16,753 bases of DNA from JBCDBH01 sp039184055 (GTDB taxonomy: Bacteria; Acidobacteriota; Thermoanaerobaculia; Multivoradales; J023). Below the pieces are notes generated by a model. That model saw nothing but the letters and a program-made list of their open reading frames with translations, did no database searches and had not been told where the DNA came from. The stretch lies in assembly GCA_039184055.1 (NCBI GenBank), contig JBCDBH010000097.1, positions 1 to 16,753 of the forward strand, written 5' to 3'. Of this stretch, positions 7,804-15,393 are shown piece by piece. Within the stretch, counting starts at the first letter, position 1. Every line of letters starts with the position of its first letter. The translations under genes were made by a program, and so were the position numbers.

Positions 7804-8604
7804 ATGGGAGCCGAGGCAAACGTCATCCCCCTTTCGCCACAGGAGCGCTTACAGGAGCGCTTGAACGACCCCCAGACGGTCGACTCGCTCAACCGCCTGC
7901 TCGATCGACTCGATGTCATTACCTTTTCCTTCGATGCACTCGAGGGCTTTTTGCAGCGCGCCGAGGTTGTGATCGATTCTCTGACCAGCGGCGTCAACGA
8001 GCTGCGTCCGGCGTTGAGCACCGATGATCAAGTTGACTGGATTGGCAAGGTACCGCAGCTCGCCCAGACCGGGGCGCGACTTTCGGACGTTGCCGAGCGG
8101 GTCGACTGGGATGCCCTGCTCGCATCGGGGCTGCTCGAAAAGCTCAGCGATCCGAAGACATTGGCGGCGTTCGGCACGATGCTCGAGAAGATCGATCTTT
8201 TGGCCTTCATGGTCGAATCGGTCGACGGTTTCTTGGCGCGGAGCGAAGCGATAGCCGAGACGGTGGTGGAAGGGACCCATGAGCTGCGTGAGAGCATCCC
8301 TAAGATCGACACCGAGCAGCTGCGCCAGGCCACCGAGCGTCTTCCCGAGCTGTTGGAGGCTGGAGAGGTCTTGTCAGCCGCAGGGATGTTCGATCCTCGG
8401 ACGGTTCAGGTGCTCGGAGAGCTCGGGCGAACCATCGCGGATTCGCATCTCGAGTCTACCGATGGGGACGCCCCGGCGCGCTCGGTCGGTGTCTTCGGGC
8501 TGCTCAAAGTGCTACGTGACCCGATGGTGCAAAACACGCTGCAGCTCGGGATCGATGTCGCCCAGCGTTATGGCGCCAAGCTCGAAAGCGACAGGAATTC
8601 CTGA
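7804..8604 (+). CDS. DUF1641-like helical protein with internal tandem duplication, hydrogenase-linked
   Basis: A 266-residue, soluble, almost entirely helical, acidic protein. The C-terminal stretch VGVFGLLKVLRDPMVQ (228-243) matches the signature region of DUF1641 proteins, which are often encoded beside formate dehydrogenase or hydrogenase genes (for example Bacillus YrhD). The rest is unusual. Residues 18-72 and 112-166 are two copies of one module that align without gaps, with about 17 identities (L-x-DP-x-T near the start, then F, GFL, R, E, G and ELR). Two further DP-centred motifs follow, at about 195-210 and 237-250. The ATG has GGAGG 6 nt upstream. It is the first gene of the operon, and its TGA overlaps the hypA ATG by one base. 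The function is unknown. I infer a scaffold, membrane-docking or electron-transfer accessory role for the hydrogenase from the operon position. Confidence 0.7.
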   Translation: MGAEANVIPLSPQERLQERLNDPQTVDSLNRLLDRLDVITFSFDALEGFLQRAEVVIDSLTSGVNELRPALSTDDQVDWIGKVPQLAQTGARLSDVAERVDWDALLASGLLEKLSDPKTLAAFGTMLEKIDLLAFMVESVDGFLARSEAIAETVVEGTHELRESIPKIDTEQLRQATERLPELLEAGEVLSAAGMFDPRTVQVLGELGRTIADSHLESTDGDAPARSVGVFGLLKVLRDPMVQNTLQLGIDVAQRYGAKLESDRNS

Positions 8605-9020
8605 TGCACGAGCTCTCGGTCGCACACTCCCTGGTTGAGATGGCTTCGGAAGCCGCCACCGAGGCGGGCGGGGTCGCGGTGAAGGAAGTTCATCTGGCGA
8701 TCGGTGCCCTGTCGTGTGTCGCCCCCGAAGCGCTCGAGTTTTGTTTCGAGATCGCCGCCGCGGGTACGATGGTCGAAGGGGCACGACTGCGCTGCAAGCG
8801 TTTGCCGGTGGTGATCCACTGTAAGTCGTGCGCGCGCGACTTCGAGCTTCCGGGCATTCAGCGCTTTCGCTGCCCGGAGTGTGACGAGCCGTCGAACGAC
8901 ATTCGCCAGGGCAGAGAGCTCGACATCGAAAGCCTTGAAATCGAAACCGGTCCGACCACTCGGATAACATCTCAGGAAACCGGCGAAGCAGACACCACGA
9001 CCCCTCTGGGAGCCTCATGA
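8604..9020 (+). CDS. hypA: HypA nickel metallochaperone
   Basis: HypA takes Ni2+ and, with HypB, delivers it to the large-subunit precursor. The protein starts MHELS, the invariant N-terminal MHE motif whose His2 and Glu3 bind nickel. The zinc site is complete, with two CX2C pairs (Cys73/Cys76 and Cys90/Cys93). The 138 residues include an unusual polar, Thr-rich tail of about 22 residues after the conserved fold (from about residue 116), which most HypA proteins lack. The start codon is fixed by the MHE motif and overlaps the previous stop (TGATG). The gene overlaps hypB by four bases (ATGA). Confidence 0.95.
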   Translation: MHELSVAHSLVEMASEAATEAGGVAVKEVHLAIGALSCVAPEALEFCFEIAAAGTMVEGARLRCKRLPVVIHCKSCARDFELPGIQRFRCPECDEPSNDIRQGRELDIESLEIETGPTTRITSQETGEADTTTPLGAS

Positions 9021-9709
9021 GCACGACACGCATTCTCGAAGTCCGCAAGGGAATTCTCAAGAAGAACGATCTCCTCGCCGCCGAGCTCCGGAAGCGTTAC
9101 GAGGCCGCGGATGTTCGCGTCATCAATCTCGTGTCTAGCCCGGGAACTGGTAAGACGGCGCTGCTCGAGAACACACTCAACAAGATGGTCGAGCGGGGAA
9201 TTTCGCCCGCTGTGCTGGTCGGCGATCTCGCCACCGACAACGATGCCCAGCGGCTGGCGCGTACCGGCGTGCCGGTCCGTCAGATCAGTACCCAGGGGCG
9301 GTGTCATCTCGATGCCGAGATGATCAGTCAGCATCTCGAGGGCTGGGATCTCGACACGATCGACATCCTGTTCATCGAGAACATCGGCAACCTGGTCTGC
9401 CCGTCGTCCTACGATCTCGGCGAGCAGCTCCGTGCCGTATTACTTTCGGTTACCGAAGGTGAAGACAAACCTCTCAAGTACCCCGGCATTTTCAACACCG
9501 CCGATCTCGCCGTGCTGACCAAGATGGACATCGCCGTGGCGTGCGACTTCGACCACGAGCTGGCTACGGCCAATATCCACGAAGTCCGTCCCGAGCTGCC
9601 GGTGTTGCATACGTCGGCGAAGAAGGGTGATGGTCTCGATGCCTTGGTCGACTATTTGATCGACGCGGTGCGTCCGGTCGCGGTGGCGGCTACCGGCACT
9701 GGCGGATGA
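9017..9709 (+). CDS. hypB: HypB GTPase, nickel insertion into hydrogenase
   Basis: HypB is a SIMIBI-class GTPase that powers nickel transfer with HypA. The 230 residues show the P-loop SSPGTGKT (40-47), GDLATDND (69-76), the dimer-interface metal motif with Cys96-His97, the ENIGNLVCP block with Cys128, TKMD (168-171) for guanine recognition and SAK (200-202). The extended His-rich N-terminus and the CXXCGC metal site of some HypB proteins are absent, so this is the plain GTPase form without nickel storage. The ATG overlaps the hypA stop by four bases. Its own stop overlaps the histidine kinase ATG, also by four bases, which makes continuous translation from hypA to the kinase likely. Confidence 0.96.
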   Translation: MSTTRILEVRKGILKKNDLLAAELRKRYEAADVRVINLVSSPGTGKTALLENTLNKMVERGISPAVLVGDLATDNDAQRLARTGVPVRQISTQGRCHLDAEMISQHLEGWDLDTIDILFIENIGNLVCPSSYDLGEQLRAVLLSVTEGEDKPLKYPGIFNTADLAVLTKMDIAVACDFDHELATANIHEVRPELPVLHTSAKKGDGLDALVDYLIDAVRPVAVAATGTGG

Positions 9710-11460
9710 GTGAGGCGCTCGGGGCGACGTCGGTCGTGACGACAGGCTCGTCGGTGGACGAGTCGTCGCCTGCCGCCATCCGCCCCGAGACGCTGCTCGA
9801 CCACATCGACGCGATTGCCGAGCTGGTGATCGCCGAGCCCGAGCCGAGCCGGCTGTTACCCAAGCTGGTCGACTGTCTTCATACCGTCTTCGATATCGAA
9901 ATCGCCGTCATTGCGCTCGGCGGTGAGCGCGAGCTCGACGCCACCGCGGTGCACACGGTCGATCATGACGAGCCCGTCATCGTCCAGGGTGACCTCGATC
10001 GGCTTTTGCGGCTACTGGTCGGTCGGCGACGAGTCTTCGGGCTCGGGGGTGGCCGTTCCTTGCCCGAAGGTGGAGAAGGATGGGTTCGGTCGCTCGGCTG
10101 GCGAACCATGCTCGCGGTGCCGATTCTCGACCATCAAGAACGCCCTATGGGAGTGATTCTCCTGGCCGATCGTCGCGACCGAGAGCTCCGATCGTACGAC
10201 GCTCAGCTGGCCGGTACGCTGGCCCGACAACTCGCGGTCGGCCTCGAACGCGCTCGGGTCATCGGTCGGCTCGACGGCTGGACCCAGGGTCTCCAGGCGC
10301 TGCTCGCCTTTACCGCCGAGATCAACCAGCCTCGTGAGATCTCCCTGTTGATCCGTCACCTGGTCGAACACGCGGCGCGATTTCTCAAAGCCGAAGGCGG
10401 GCTCGCCGGTCTTGCCGAGAGCCATGACGACACTCTGTGCATGGCTTCAGACGCTTATTGGCATTCGGGTGTGTGGCACCGGGACCCACGTCGCTGGCGG
10501 CCGGGGGAGGGGCTTGCCGGCCAGCTGCTGGTGTCCGAGTTTCCGTATCTCACCGAAAACTATGTCGAGGATCCTCGCGCCGAGACGATCTACGCCGGCA
10601 AATTGGGAGTCACCAGCGCGCTCTCGGTACCGTTGATGAGCTCGACCGGGCAGCCGGTCGGTTTCTTCGAGCTGCATCGTGTCGGGGGCGTCGAGCCGTT
10701 CACCTGGCAGGATGCTGCGTTTCTCGAGTCACTCGCCAACACCACCGCGGTGGCGATCGAAAACGTCCGTCTGCTCGAGCAGCTCGAGATCAAGAGTCGA
10801 CTGGTTCGGACCCTGTCCGCCGAGAACGTCAATCGGCTCGAAGAGGAGCGTCGTCATATCGCCCTCGAGCTTCATGACGAAGCCGGCCAGGCACTTGTCG
10901 GGATCAAGCTCGGGTTGAAGGTGCTCGCGGGTAGCGCCACGGACTCCAGTGCGTTCGAAGCCCAGCTCGCCGCGTTGCACGAGCAGCTCAGTCTGGCGAC
11001 CGAAAAGATCAAGTGCTTGGCGCAACGTCTGCGGCCCCCGACGCTCGATCGTTTGGGGCTCGACATGGCCCTTCAACAGCTCGTCGACGATTACGCTGAT
11101 CGTACAGGCCTGGTCGCCGAGCTGAGTCTGTCGACGACCCCGGAGCGCCAACCGCCCGAGGTCGAGACGGCGTTGTTTCGTATCGCCCAGGAGGCTTTGA
11201 CCAACGTCGTCAATCACGCCGCGGCGAGTCGTGTCGAGGTGATTTTCGAAGCCGATGTCGAACGCGTCTTGCTCACGGTCAGCGACAACGGCCGGGGCTT
11301 CGAGCGTGATGCGGTGACGCGAGGGCTGGGGCTGCTCGGTATGAACGAGCGCGTCACCATGCTCGGTGGGGAATTCGAGGTCGACACCACACCGGGACGT
11401 GGCACGACGATCTCTGTCGTCGTACCACCGGTGATCGGCGGACCGAAGGTGTCTTCGTGA
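9706..11460 (+). CDS. Cytoplasmic GAF-GAF sensor histidine kinase, NarL-family (HisKA_3) type
   Basis: A 584-residue protein with no signal peptide or membrane segment. Two GAF-like sensor domains are inferred at about 25-185 and 200-355, each with the ending of strand, helix and 'AxxLAVGLERAR' or 'TTAVAIENVRLLEQ' type. A connecting helix leads to the HisKA_3 dimerisation domain with ELHDEAGQ, where His390 is the predicted phosphoacceptor. The HATPase_c domain follows, with the N-box EALTNVVNHA (about 496-505), the G1 box DNGRGF (527-532) and a G2 region GLGLLGMNERV (540-550). No haem- or Fe-S-ligand pattern stands out in the GAF domains. The ATG overlaps the hypB stop, and its stop overlaps the GTG start of the regulator gene. 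GAF domains of such kinases can sense small ligands, redox state or gases; the signal here is unknown. Confidence 0.9.
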   Translation: MSEALGATSVVTTGSSVDESSPAAIRPETLLDHIDAIAELVIAEPEPSRLLPKLVDCLHTVFDIEIAVIALGGERELDATAVHTVDHDEPVIVQGDLDRLLRLLVGRRRVFGLGGGRSLPEGGEGWVRSLGWRTMLAVPILDHQERPMGVILLADRRDRELRSYDAQLAGTLARQLAVGLERARVIGRLDGWTQGLQALLAFTAEINQPREISLLIRHLVEHAARFLKAEGGLAGLAESHDDTLCMASDAYWHSGVWHRDPRRWRPGEGLAGQLLVSEFPYLTENYVEDPRAETIYAGKLGVTSALSVPLMSSTGQPVGFFELHRVGGVEPFTWQDAAFLESLANTTAVAIENVRLLEQLEIKSRLVRTLSAENVNRLEEERRHIALELHDEAGQALVGIKLGLKVLAGSATDSSAFEAQLAALHEQLSLATEKIKCLAQRLRPPTLDRLGLDMALQQLVDDYADRTGLVAELSLSTTPERQPPEVETALFRIAQEALTNVVNHAAASRVEVIFEADVERVLLTVSDNGRGFERDAVTRGLGLLGMNERVTMLGGEFEVDTTPGRGTTISVVVPPVIGGPKVSS

Positions 11461-12089
11461 AGACCCGGGTCGTCCTGGTCGACGACCACGCCATCGTGCG
11501 TCGTGGCCTGGCGGCGCTGCTCGACATCGATGGCAGCTATGAGGTGGTGGCCGAAGCCGACGACGGTGAGCAGGCGCTGGTGGTGCTCGATCGGTTGACG
11601 GTGGAGATCATCGTTCTCGATCTGTCGATGCCGGGTCTCGACGGTCTCGAGACCCTTCGTCGAATCCGTAAACAGGATGGCGACCTCGCCGTGCTCGTGC
11701 TGTCGATGTACGACGATGCTCAGTTCATCGCTCGCGCTCTCGAATACGGTGCCAGTGGTTACCTGCTCAAACAGGCGCTCGACGACGAGCTCTTCGAGGC
11801 GCTCGCCGCGGTGCGTCGAGGCGAACGCTACATCAGCAAGGGCATCAATCTCGAGAAGGTACGTTTCCAACATCTCGAGAAAAACAACCTCACCGCCCGG
11901 GAGCGTGAAGTACTCGAGTGGATCGCCAAAGGCTGTACCACTCAGGAAATCGCTGGTCATCTGTCGATCAGCCCTCACACCGCGACCCGGCATCGCGCCA
12001 ATCTGATGGAAAAGCTCGGCGCTCACAACCAAGTCGAGCTGATCCGTACCGCAGTGGCCCGCGGTTTGTTGTTGCTACCCAAGACCTGA
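11457..12089 (+). CDS. NarL/FixJ-family response regulator
   Basis: A 210-residue two-domain regulator. The receiver domain covers residues 1-120, with the acidic pair Asp9-Asp10, phosphoacceptor Asp55 in VLDLSMPG, Ser83 in the Thr/Ser position, and Lys105 in the GYLLK motif. The LuxR/NarL-type DNA-binding domain covers about 144-205 (LTAREREVLEWIAKG, then EIAGHLSISPHTATRHRANLMEKL). It starts at GTG 11457, overlapping the kinase TGA by four bases, so kinase and regulator are made together and are almost surely cognate. It ends 131 bp before hhyS, and the direct repeats in that gap are its natural candidate targets. Confidence 0.95.
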   Translation: MKTRVVLVDDHAIVRRGLAALLDIDGSYEVVAEADDGEQALVVLDRLTVEIIVLDLSMPGLDGLETLRRIRKQDGDLAVLVLSMYDDAQFIARALEYGASGYLLKQALDDELFEALAAVRRGERYISKGINLEKVRFQHLEKNNLTAREREVLEWIAKGCTTQEIAGHLSISPHTATRHRANLMEKLGAHNQVELIRTAVARGLLLLPKT

Positions 12090-12220
12090 GCAACTACCTA
12101 TTTCTTGCTATTGCCAGGGTGTAGCCTGTGGGTAACACTGGCGCGGCATTCTGTGGATCAGGTCGGCCCGAGAGTTTCGACGGCCCGGCGAGTTTCGACC
12201 GCTTGACGAAGGAGAACGAG
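12090..12220 (+). promoter_or_regulatory. hhyS upstream regulatory region
   Basis: This 131-bp gap between the response regulator gene and hhyS is the longest in the plus-strand operon and probably carries a separate hydrogenase promoter. It starts with the right arm of a 6-bp inverted repeat (GTTGCT at 12071-12076, AGCAAC at 12089-12094) that spans the regulator stop codon and may be a weak terminator. A TACCTAT (12095-12101) fits the NarL heptamer consensus TACYYMT, but a single hit could be chance. TTGCCA (12111-12116) and TAACAC (12133-12138), 16 bp apart, form a weak sigma-70-like pair. A tandem repeat and a strong SD (AAGGAG at 12209-12214, 6 nt before the ATG) complete the region. Confidence 0.5.
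12165..12199 (+). repeat. Head-to-tail 17/18-bp direct repeat upstream of hhyS
   Basis: Copy 1 is GGCCCG-A-GAGTTTCGAC (12165-12181) and copy 2 is GGCCCG-GC-GAGTTTCGAC (12182-12199), directly adjoining. Sixteen of 17-18 positions are shared, with the two 10-bp GAGTTTCGAC cores 18 bp apart. It ends 21 bp before the hhyS start codon. It could be a pair of operator half-sites for the adjacent response regulator, an RNA element in the leader, or a recent slippage duplication. Confidence 0.7.
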
Positions 12221-13192
12221 ATGGCGACGTTGCTCTGGCTCCAAGGTGGCGCGTGTAGCGGCAATACGATGTCTTTTCTCAATGCGGAGGAACCGAGCGC
12301 TTGTGATTTGGTGACGGATTTCGGCATCGACGTGCTGTGGCATCCCTCACTCGGTTTCGAGCTCGGGGACAACGCGCAACGCATCATCCAGGGTGTCGCG
12401 AGTGGTGAGAATCCACTCGACATTTTCGTGTTCGAAGGTTCGGTGGCCCTGGGACCGAACAACACCGGTCGCTACAACATGTTCGCCGACCGGCCGATGA
12501 AGGAGTGGGTGACGGAGCTCGCTGCGCAGGCCGGCGCGGTGGTGGCGCTCGGGGATTGTGCCTGCTGGGGCGGCATTCCGGCGACCGCGCCGAACCCGAC
12601 CGACGCGGTGGGTTTGCAGTATCTGAAACGCAAGCACGGTGGTTTTCTGGGTGCCGATTTCCGTTCGAAATGGGGCCTGCCGGTGATCAACATTCCGGGC
12701 TGCCCGGCACATCCGGATTGGGTTACGCAGATCCTCGTCGCGGTGGCTTCGGGGCGTGCGTCGGACATCGCGCTCGACGACCTGCAGCGTCCACAGACCT
12801 TTTTCAAGACCTTCACCCAAACGGGTTGCACTCGCGTGCAGTTCTTCGAATACAAACAGTCGACCATGGAGTTCGGTCAAGGTACCCGTACCGGTTGTTT
12901 GTTCTACGAGTTCGGTTGCCGGGGGCCGATGACTCATTCACCATGCAACCGCATCTTGTGGAATCGCCAGTCGTCGAAGACCCGCGCCGGCATGCCGTGT
13001 ACGGGTTGTACCGAGCCGGAGTTCCCGTTCCACGATCTGGAGCCCGGTACGGTGTTCAAGACGCAGAAAATCAGCGGCACGATTCCCAAAGAGGTACCGA
13101 CGGGTACCGATCACGTTTCGTACATGGCCCATGCCGCCGCGGCCCGGGTTGCGGCACCGAATTGGGCCAAAGAAGACATGTTCGTCGTCTGA
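12221..13192 (+). CDS. hhyS: Group 1h [NiFe] hydrogenase small subunit
   Basis: The 323-residue electron-transfer subunit carries three Fe-S clusters that conduct electrons away from the active site. The start at 12221 is supported by AAGGAG 6 nt upstream and by the family N-terminus (LWLQGGACSGN at 5-15). An upstream GTG at 12128 would add an unlikely 31 residues. There is no Tat signal or C-terminal membrane anchor, as in actinobacterial-type enzymes. The proximal-cluster motif CxxC is changed to Cys12-x-x-Asn15, with further Cys113, Cys115 and Cys161. Distal and medial cluster cysteines are Cys203, Cys226, Cys233, Cys242, Cys260 and Cys263. The distal-cluster histidine of standard enzymes (HxxC) is replaced by Gln200. 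These changes are characteristic of the group 1h family. hhyL begins 27 bp downstream. Confidence 0.95.
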   Translation: MATLLWLQGGACSGNTMSFLNAEEPSACDLVTDFGIDVLWHPSLGFELGDNAQRIIQGVASGENPLDIFVFEGSVALGPNNTGRYNMFADRPMKEWVTELAAQAGAVVALGDCACWGGIPATAPNPTDAVGLQYLKRKHGGFLGADFRSKWGLPVINIPGCPAHPDWVTQILVAVASGRASDIALDDLQRPQTFFKTFTQTGCTRVQFFEYKQSTMEFGQGTRTGCLFYEFGCRGPMTHSPCNRILWNRQSSKTRAGMPCTGCTEPEFPFHDLEPGTVFKTQKISGTIPKEVPTGTDHVSYMAHAAAARVAAPNWAKEDMFVV

Positions 13193-13219
13193 TCCACTCG
13201 ACCGATCACCGGAGGCAGC

Positions 13220-14845
13220 ATGAGCACAGCAACCATCGAAATGCCGGATCAGATGCGGATCAGCCCGCTCGGCCGGGTCGAGGGCGACCTCGATCTACGC
13301 ATCACGCTCGAGGATGGAGTCGTCACGAGCGCCTGGACCGAGGCCAGCATGTTCCGTGGCTTCGAGATCATCTTGCGGGGTAAGGATCCCCAGGCGGGTT
13401 TGATCGTGACACCACGTATTTGTGGCATTTGTGGCGGCAGCCATCTCTACAAGGCGGCCTATGCGCTCGACACCGCGTGGCGTACCCACATGCCCCACAA
13501 CGCCACGCTGGTACGCAATATCGCGCAGGCGTGTGAGACTCTGCAGTCGATCCCACGCTGGTTTTACGCTCTCTTCGCGGTCGACCTGACCAACAAGAAC
13601 TACGCCGGGCTACCCGAGTACGACGAGGTGGTGCGGCGGTTCGCACCGTTCGTGGGTACAGGCTACGAGAAGGGCGTGACGCTCTCGGGCAAGCCGGTCG
13701 AGGTCTATGCCATTTTCGGTGGTCAGTGGCCGCATTCGAGCTTCATGATCCCCGGTGGTGTGATGTGTGCCCCCAACCTGGCCGACGTCACCCGCGCCAT
13801 CGCCATTCTCGACTACTGGAAACGTGAGTGGCTAGAGAAAGAGTGGCTGGGTTGCTCGATCGAACGCTGGATGGAGAACAAGACCTGGAACGATGTGCTC
13901 GCGTGGGCCGATGAGAACGACGCCCAGCGCAATTCGGATTGTGGTCTCTTCCTGCGTTTCGCCCAGGCCGCTGGGCTCGACAAATACGGTCAGGGTTGTG
14001 GCGCGTTTCTCGCGACCGGGACCTATTTCGATCCCGAGCTCTACGAGCACCCGACCATCGACGGTCGCAACGATGCGTTGATCAATCGTGCCGGTATTTA
14101 TGACGGTAGCGAGTATCACGACTTCGACCATCTAAACGTCCGCGAGGACACGGCGCACTCGTTCTTCAAGGGCGAGCGCTATCTGCACCCGTGGTTCGGT
14201 GAGACGGATCCGATCGATCCCGCCGACGGCCACAAGCAGAACAAATACAGCTGGGCGAAGTCGCCACGGTATGAAGTGCCGGGTCGGGGTCCGTTGCCGC
14301 TCGAGGCTGGGCCGCTGGCGCGTCAGGTGATCGCCGGTCGATCCGACGCCGCTGACCACCAGGACTACGATCCGCTCTTTCTCGACGCCATCAACACGGT
14401 CGGTCCGAACGTGATGGTTCGCGTCATGGCGCGGATGCACGAAGCCTGCAAGTACTACAAGTTGACCCGTGGCTGGCTCGATGAGCTCGATCTGCATGGC
14501 CGGTTCTACACCAAACCGGATGAGCTCAAGGAAGGCAAGGGCTTTGGTGCCACCGAGGCCGCGCGTGGCTCGCTATCAGACTGGATCGTGATCTCGGACG
14601 GCAAGATCGAGAACTACCAGGTGGTGACGCCCACCGCATGGAATATCGGTCCGCGTGACCGCACCGGGACCCTCGGTCCGATGGAACAGTCGTTCGTCGG
14701 CTCGGAAATCAAGGACCCGACCGATCCAGTGGAGATGGGACACGTCGCGCGGTCGTACGACTCTTGCTTGGTGTGTACGGTGCACGTCTACGACGGCAAG
14801 TCTGGACGGGAGCTGTCGCGCTTCAATATTGGCGAGCTCGGCTGA
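13220..14845 (+). CDS. hhyL: Group 1h [NiFe] hydrogenase large (catalytic) subunit
   Basis: The 541-residue subunit holds the Ni-Fe(CN)2CO active site that splits H2. The L1 motif RICGICGGSH gives Cys68 and Cys71, with Arg66 and His75. The L2 motif near the C-terminus is DSCLVCTVH, giving Cys516 and Cys519, with a Ser in place of the usual Pro before the first Cys. Maturation should cut after His522 and remove a 19-residue tail (Val523-Gly541) once nickel is in place. The protein is intact and of normal length. The ATG at 13220 has GGAGG 4 nt upstream. Together with hhyS it forms the high-affinity, oxygen-tolerant hydrogenase used by aerobes to live on atmospheric H2. The maturation protease gene follows 8 bp later. 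Confidence 0.96.
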   Translation: MSTATIEMPDQMRISPLGRVEGDLDLRITLEDGVVTSAWTEASMFRGFEIILRGKDPQAGLIVTPRICGICGGSHLYKAAYALDTAWRTHMPHNATLVRNIAQACETLQSIPRWFYALFAVDLTNKNYAGLPEYDEVVRRFAPFVGTGYEKGVTLSGKPVEVYAIFGGQWPHSSFMIPGGVMCAPNLADVTRAIAILDYWKREWLEKEWLGCSIERWMENKTWNDVLAWADENDAQRNSDCGLFLRFAQAAGLDKYGQGCGAFLATGTYFDPELYEHPTIDGRNDALINRAGIYDGSEYHDFDHLNVREDTAHSFFKGERYLHPWFGETDPIDPADGHKQNKYSWAKSPRYEVPGRGPLPLEAGPLARQVIAGRSDAADHQDYDPLFLDAINTVGPNVMVRVMARMHEACKYYKLTRGWLDELDLHGRFYTKPDELKEGKGFGATEAARGSLSDWIVISDGKIENYQVVTPTAWNIGPRDRTGTLGPMEQSFVGSEIKDPTDPVEMGHVARSYDSCLVCTVHVYDGKSGRELSRFNIGELG

Positions 14846-14853
14846 GCAGCGAC

Positions 14854-15393
14854 GTGACGGACGCGACGGCATTGGCGGTTCCGTCCATCGATACGAATCG
14901 AACGGTCGACACCCTGGTGATCGGTTGTGGCAACCTGCTCCGGGGTGATGACGCGGTCGGATCGATCCTGATCCGGAATCTTTGGGAGCTCGGCGTGCCC
15001 CCGGGTGTCGAGTGTGCCGATGCCGGCACCGGGGGCATGGACGTCGCGTTCCAGATGCGTGGCGCACGTCGCGTGATCCTCGTCGACGCATCCCAGACGG
15101 GCTCGAAACCAGGGACTGTCTTCGAAGTGCCCGGAGCCGAGCTCGAACAGCTTCCCCCGCTTACCGGTCTCCACCTTCACGCTTTTCGTTGGGACCACGC
15201 GCTGGCCTTTGCCCGCTGGTTGCTCAAGGACGACTATCCGGAAGACATCACGGTCTACCTGATCGAGGCGGCAACGCTCGAGATCGGCGCACCGCTGTCG
15301 CCAGCGGTGGAGAAGTCGATGCACGGTCTGGCTCGACGTCTGATGGCGAGCTGGGGCCGTGAGCTCGACGACGACGAGGTGGTCGATGGCTGA
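14854..15393 (+). CDS. Hydrogenase maturation endopeptidase (HyaD/HybD-like)
   Basis: A 179-residue member of peptidase family M52, which removes the C-terminal peptide of the hydrogenase large subunit. Visible motifs are VIGCGNLLRGDDAVG (22-36), DAGTGGMD (56-63), LVDAS (76-80) and GLHLHAF (105-111). By alignment with HybD, the nickel-sensing ligands are Asp33 (Glu in HybD), Asp78 and a His at 107 or 109. The start chosen is GTG 14854, 8 bp after the hhyL stop, giving a short polar leader before the core. A longer TTG-started reading from 14764 would overlap hhyL by 82 bases and is unlikely. The gene overlaps the next one by 8 bases. HhyL next door is its evident substrate. Confidence 0.9.
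   Translation: MTDATALAVPSIDTNRTVDTLVIGCGNLLRGDDAVGSILIRNLWELGVPPGVECADAGTGGMDVAFQMRGARRVILVDASQTGSKPGTVFEVPGAELEQLPPLTGLHLHAFRWDHALAFARWLLKDDYPEDITVYLIEAATLEIGAPLSPAVEKSMHGLARRLMASWGRELDDDEVVDG

Noticed and set aside
11214..12032. A 272-codon minus-strand frame opposite the response regulator
   Set aside because: Shadow of a real receiver/HTH gene; no start signal and no recognisable family.
12139..12156. Possible sigma-54 (-24/-12) promoter before hhyS
   Set aside because: TGGCGCGG resembles a -24 element, but the GC at -12 is missing at the required spacing.
12128..12220. N-terminal extension of HhyS from GTG 12128
   Set aside because: No SD before it. The added residues do not match the family N-terminus and are partly the translation of the direct repeat, while ATG 12221 has AAGGAG at ideal spacing.
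13220..14845. HhyL as a non-catalytic, Complex I-like large subunit because of the DSC in place of DPC
   Set aside because: All four active-site cysteines (68, 71, 516, 519) and the cleavable C-terminal tail are present, so it is a true hydrogenase.
14764..14853. Longer protease reading from TTG 14764
   Set aside because: It would overlap the hhyL C-terminus by 82 bases, and the added residues lack family resemblance. GTG 14854 fits the family start.
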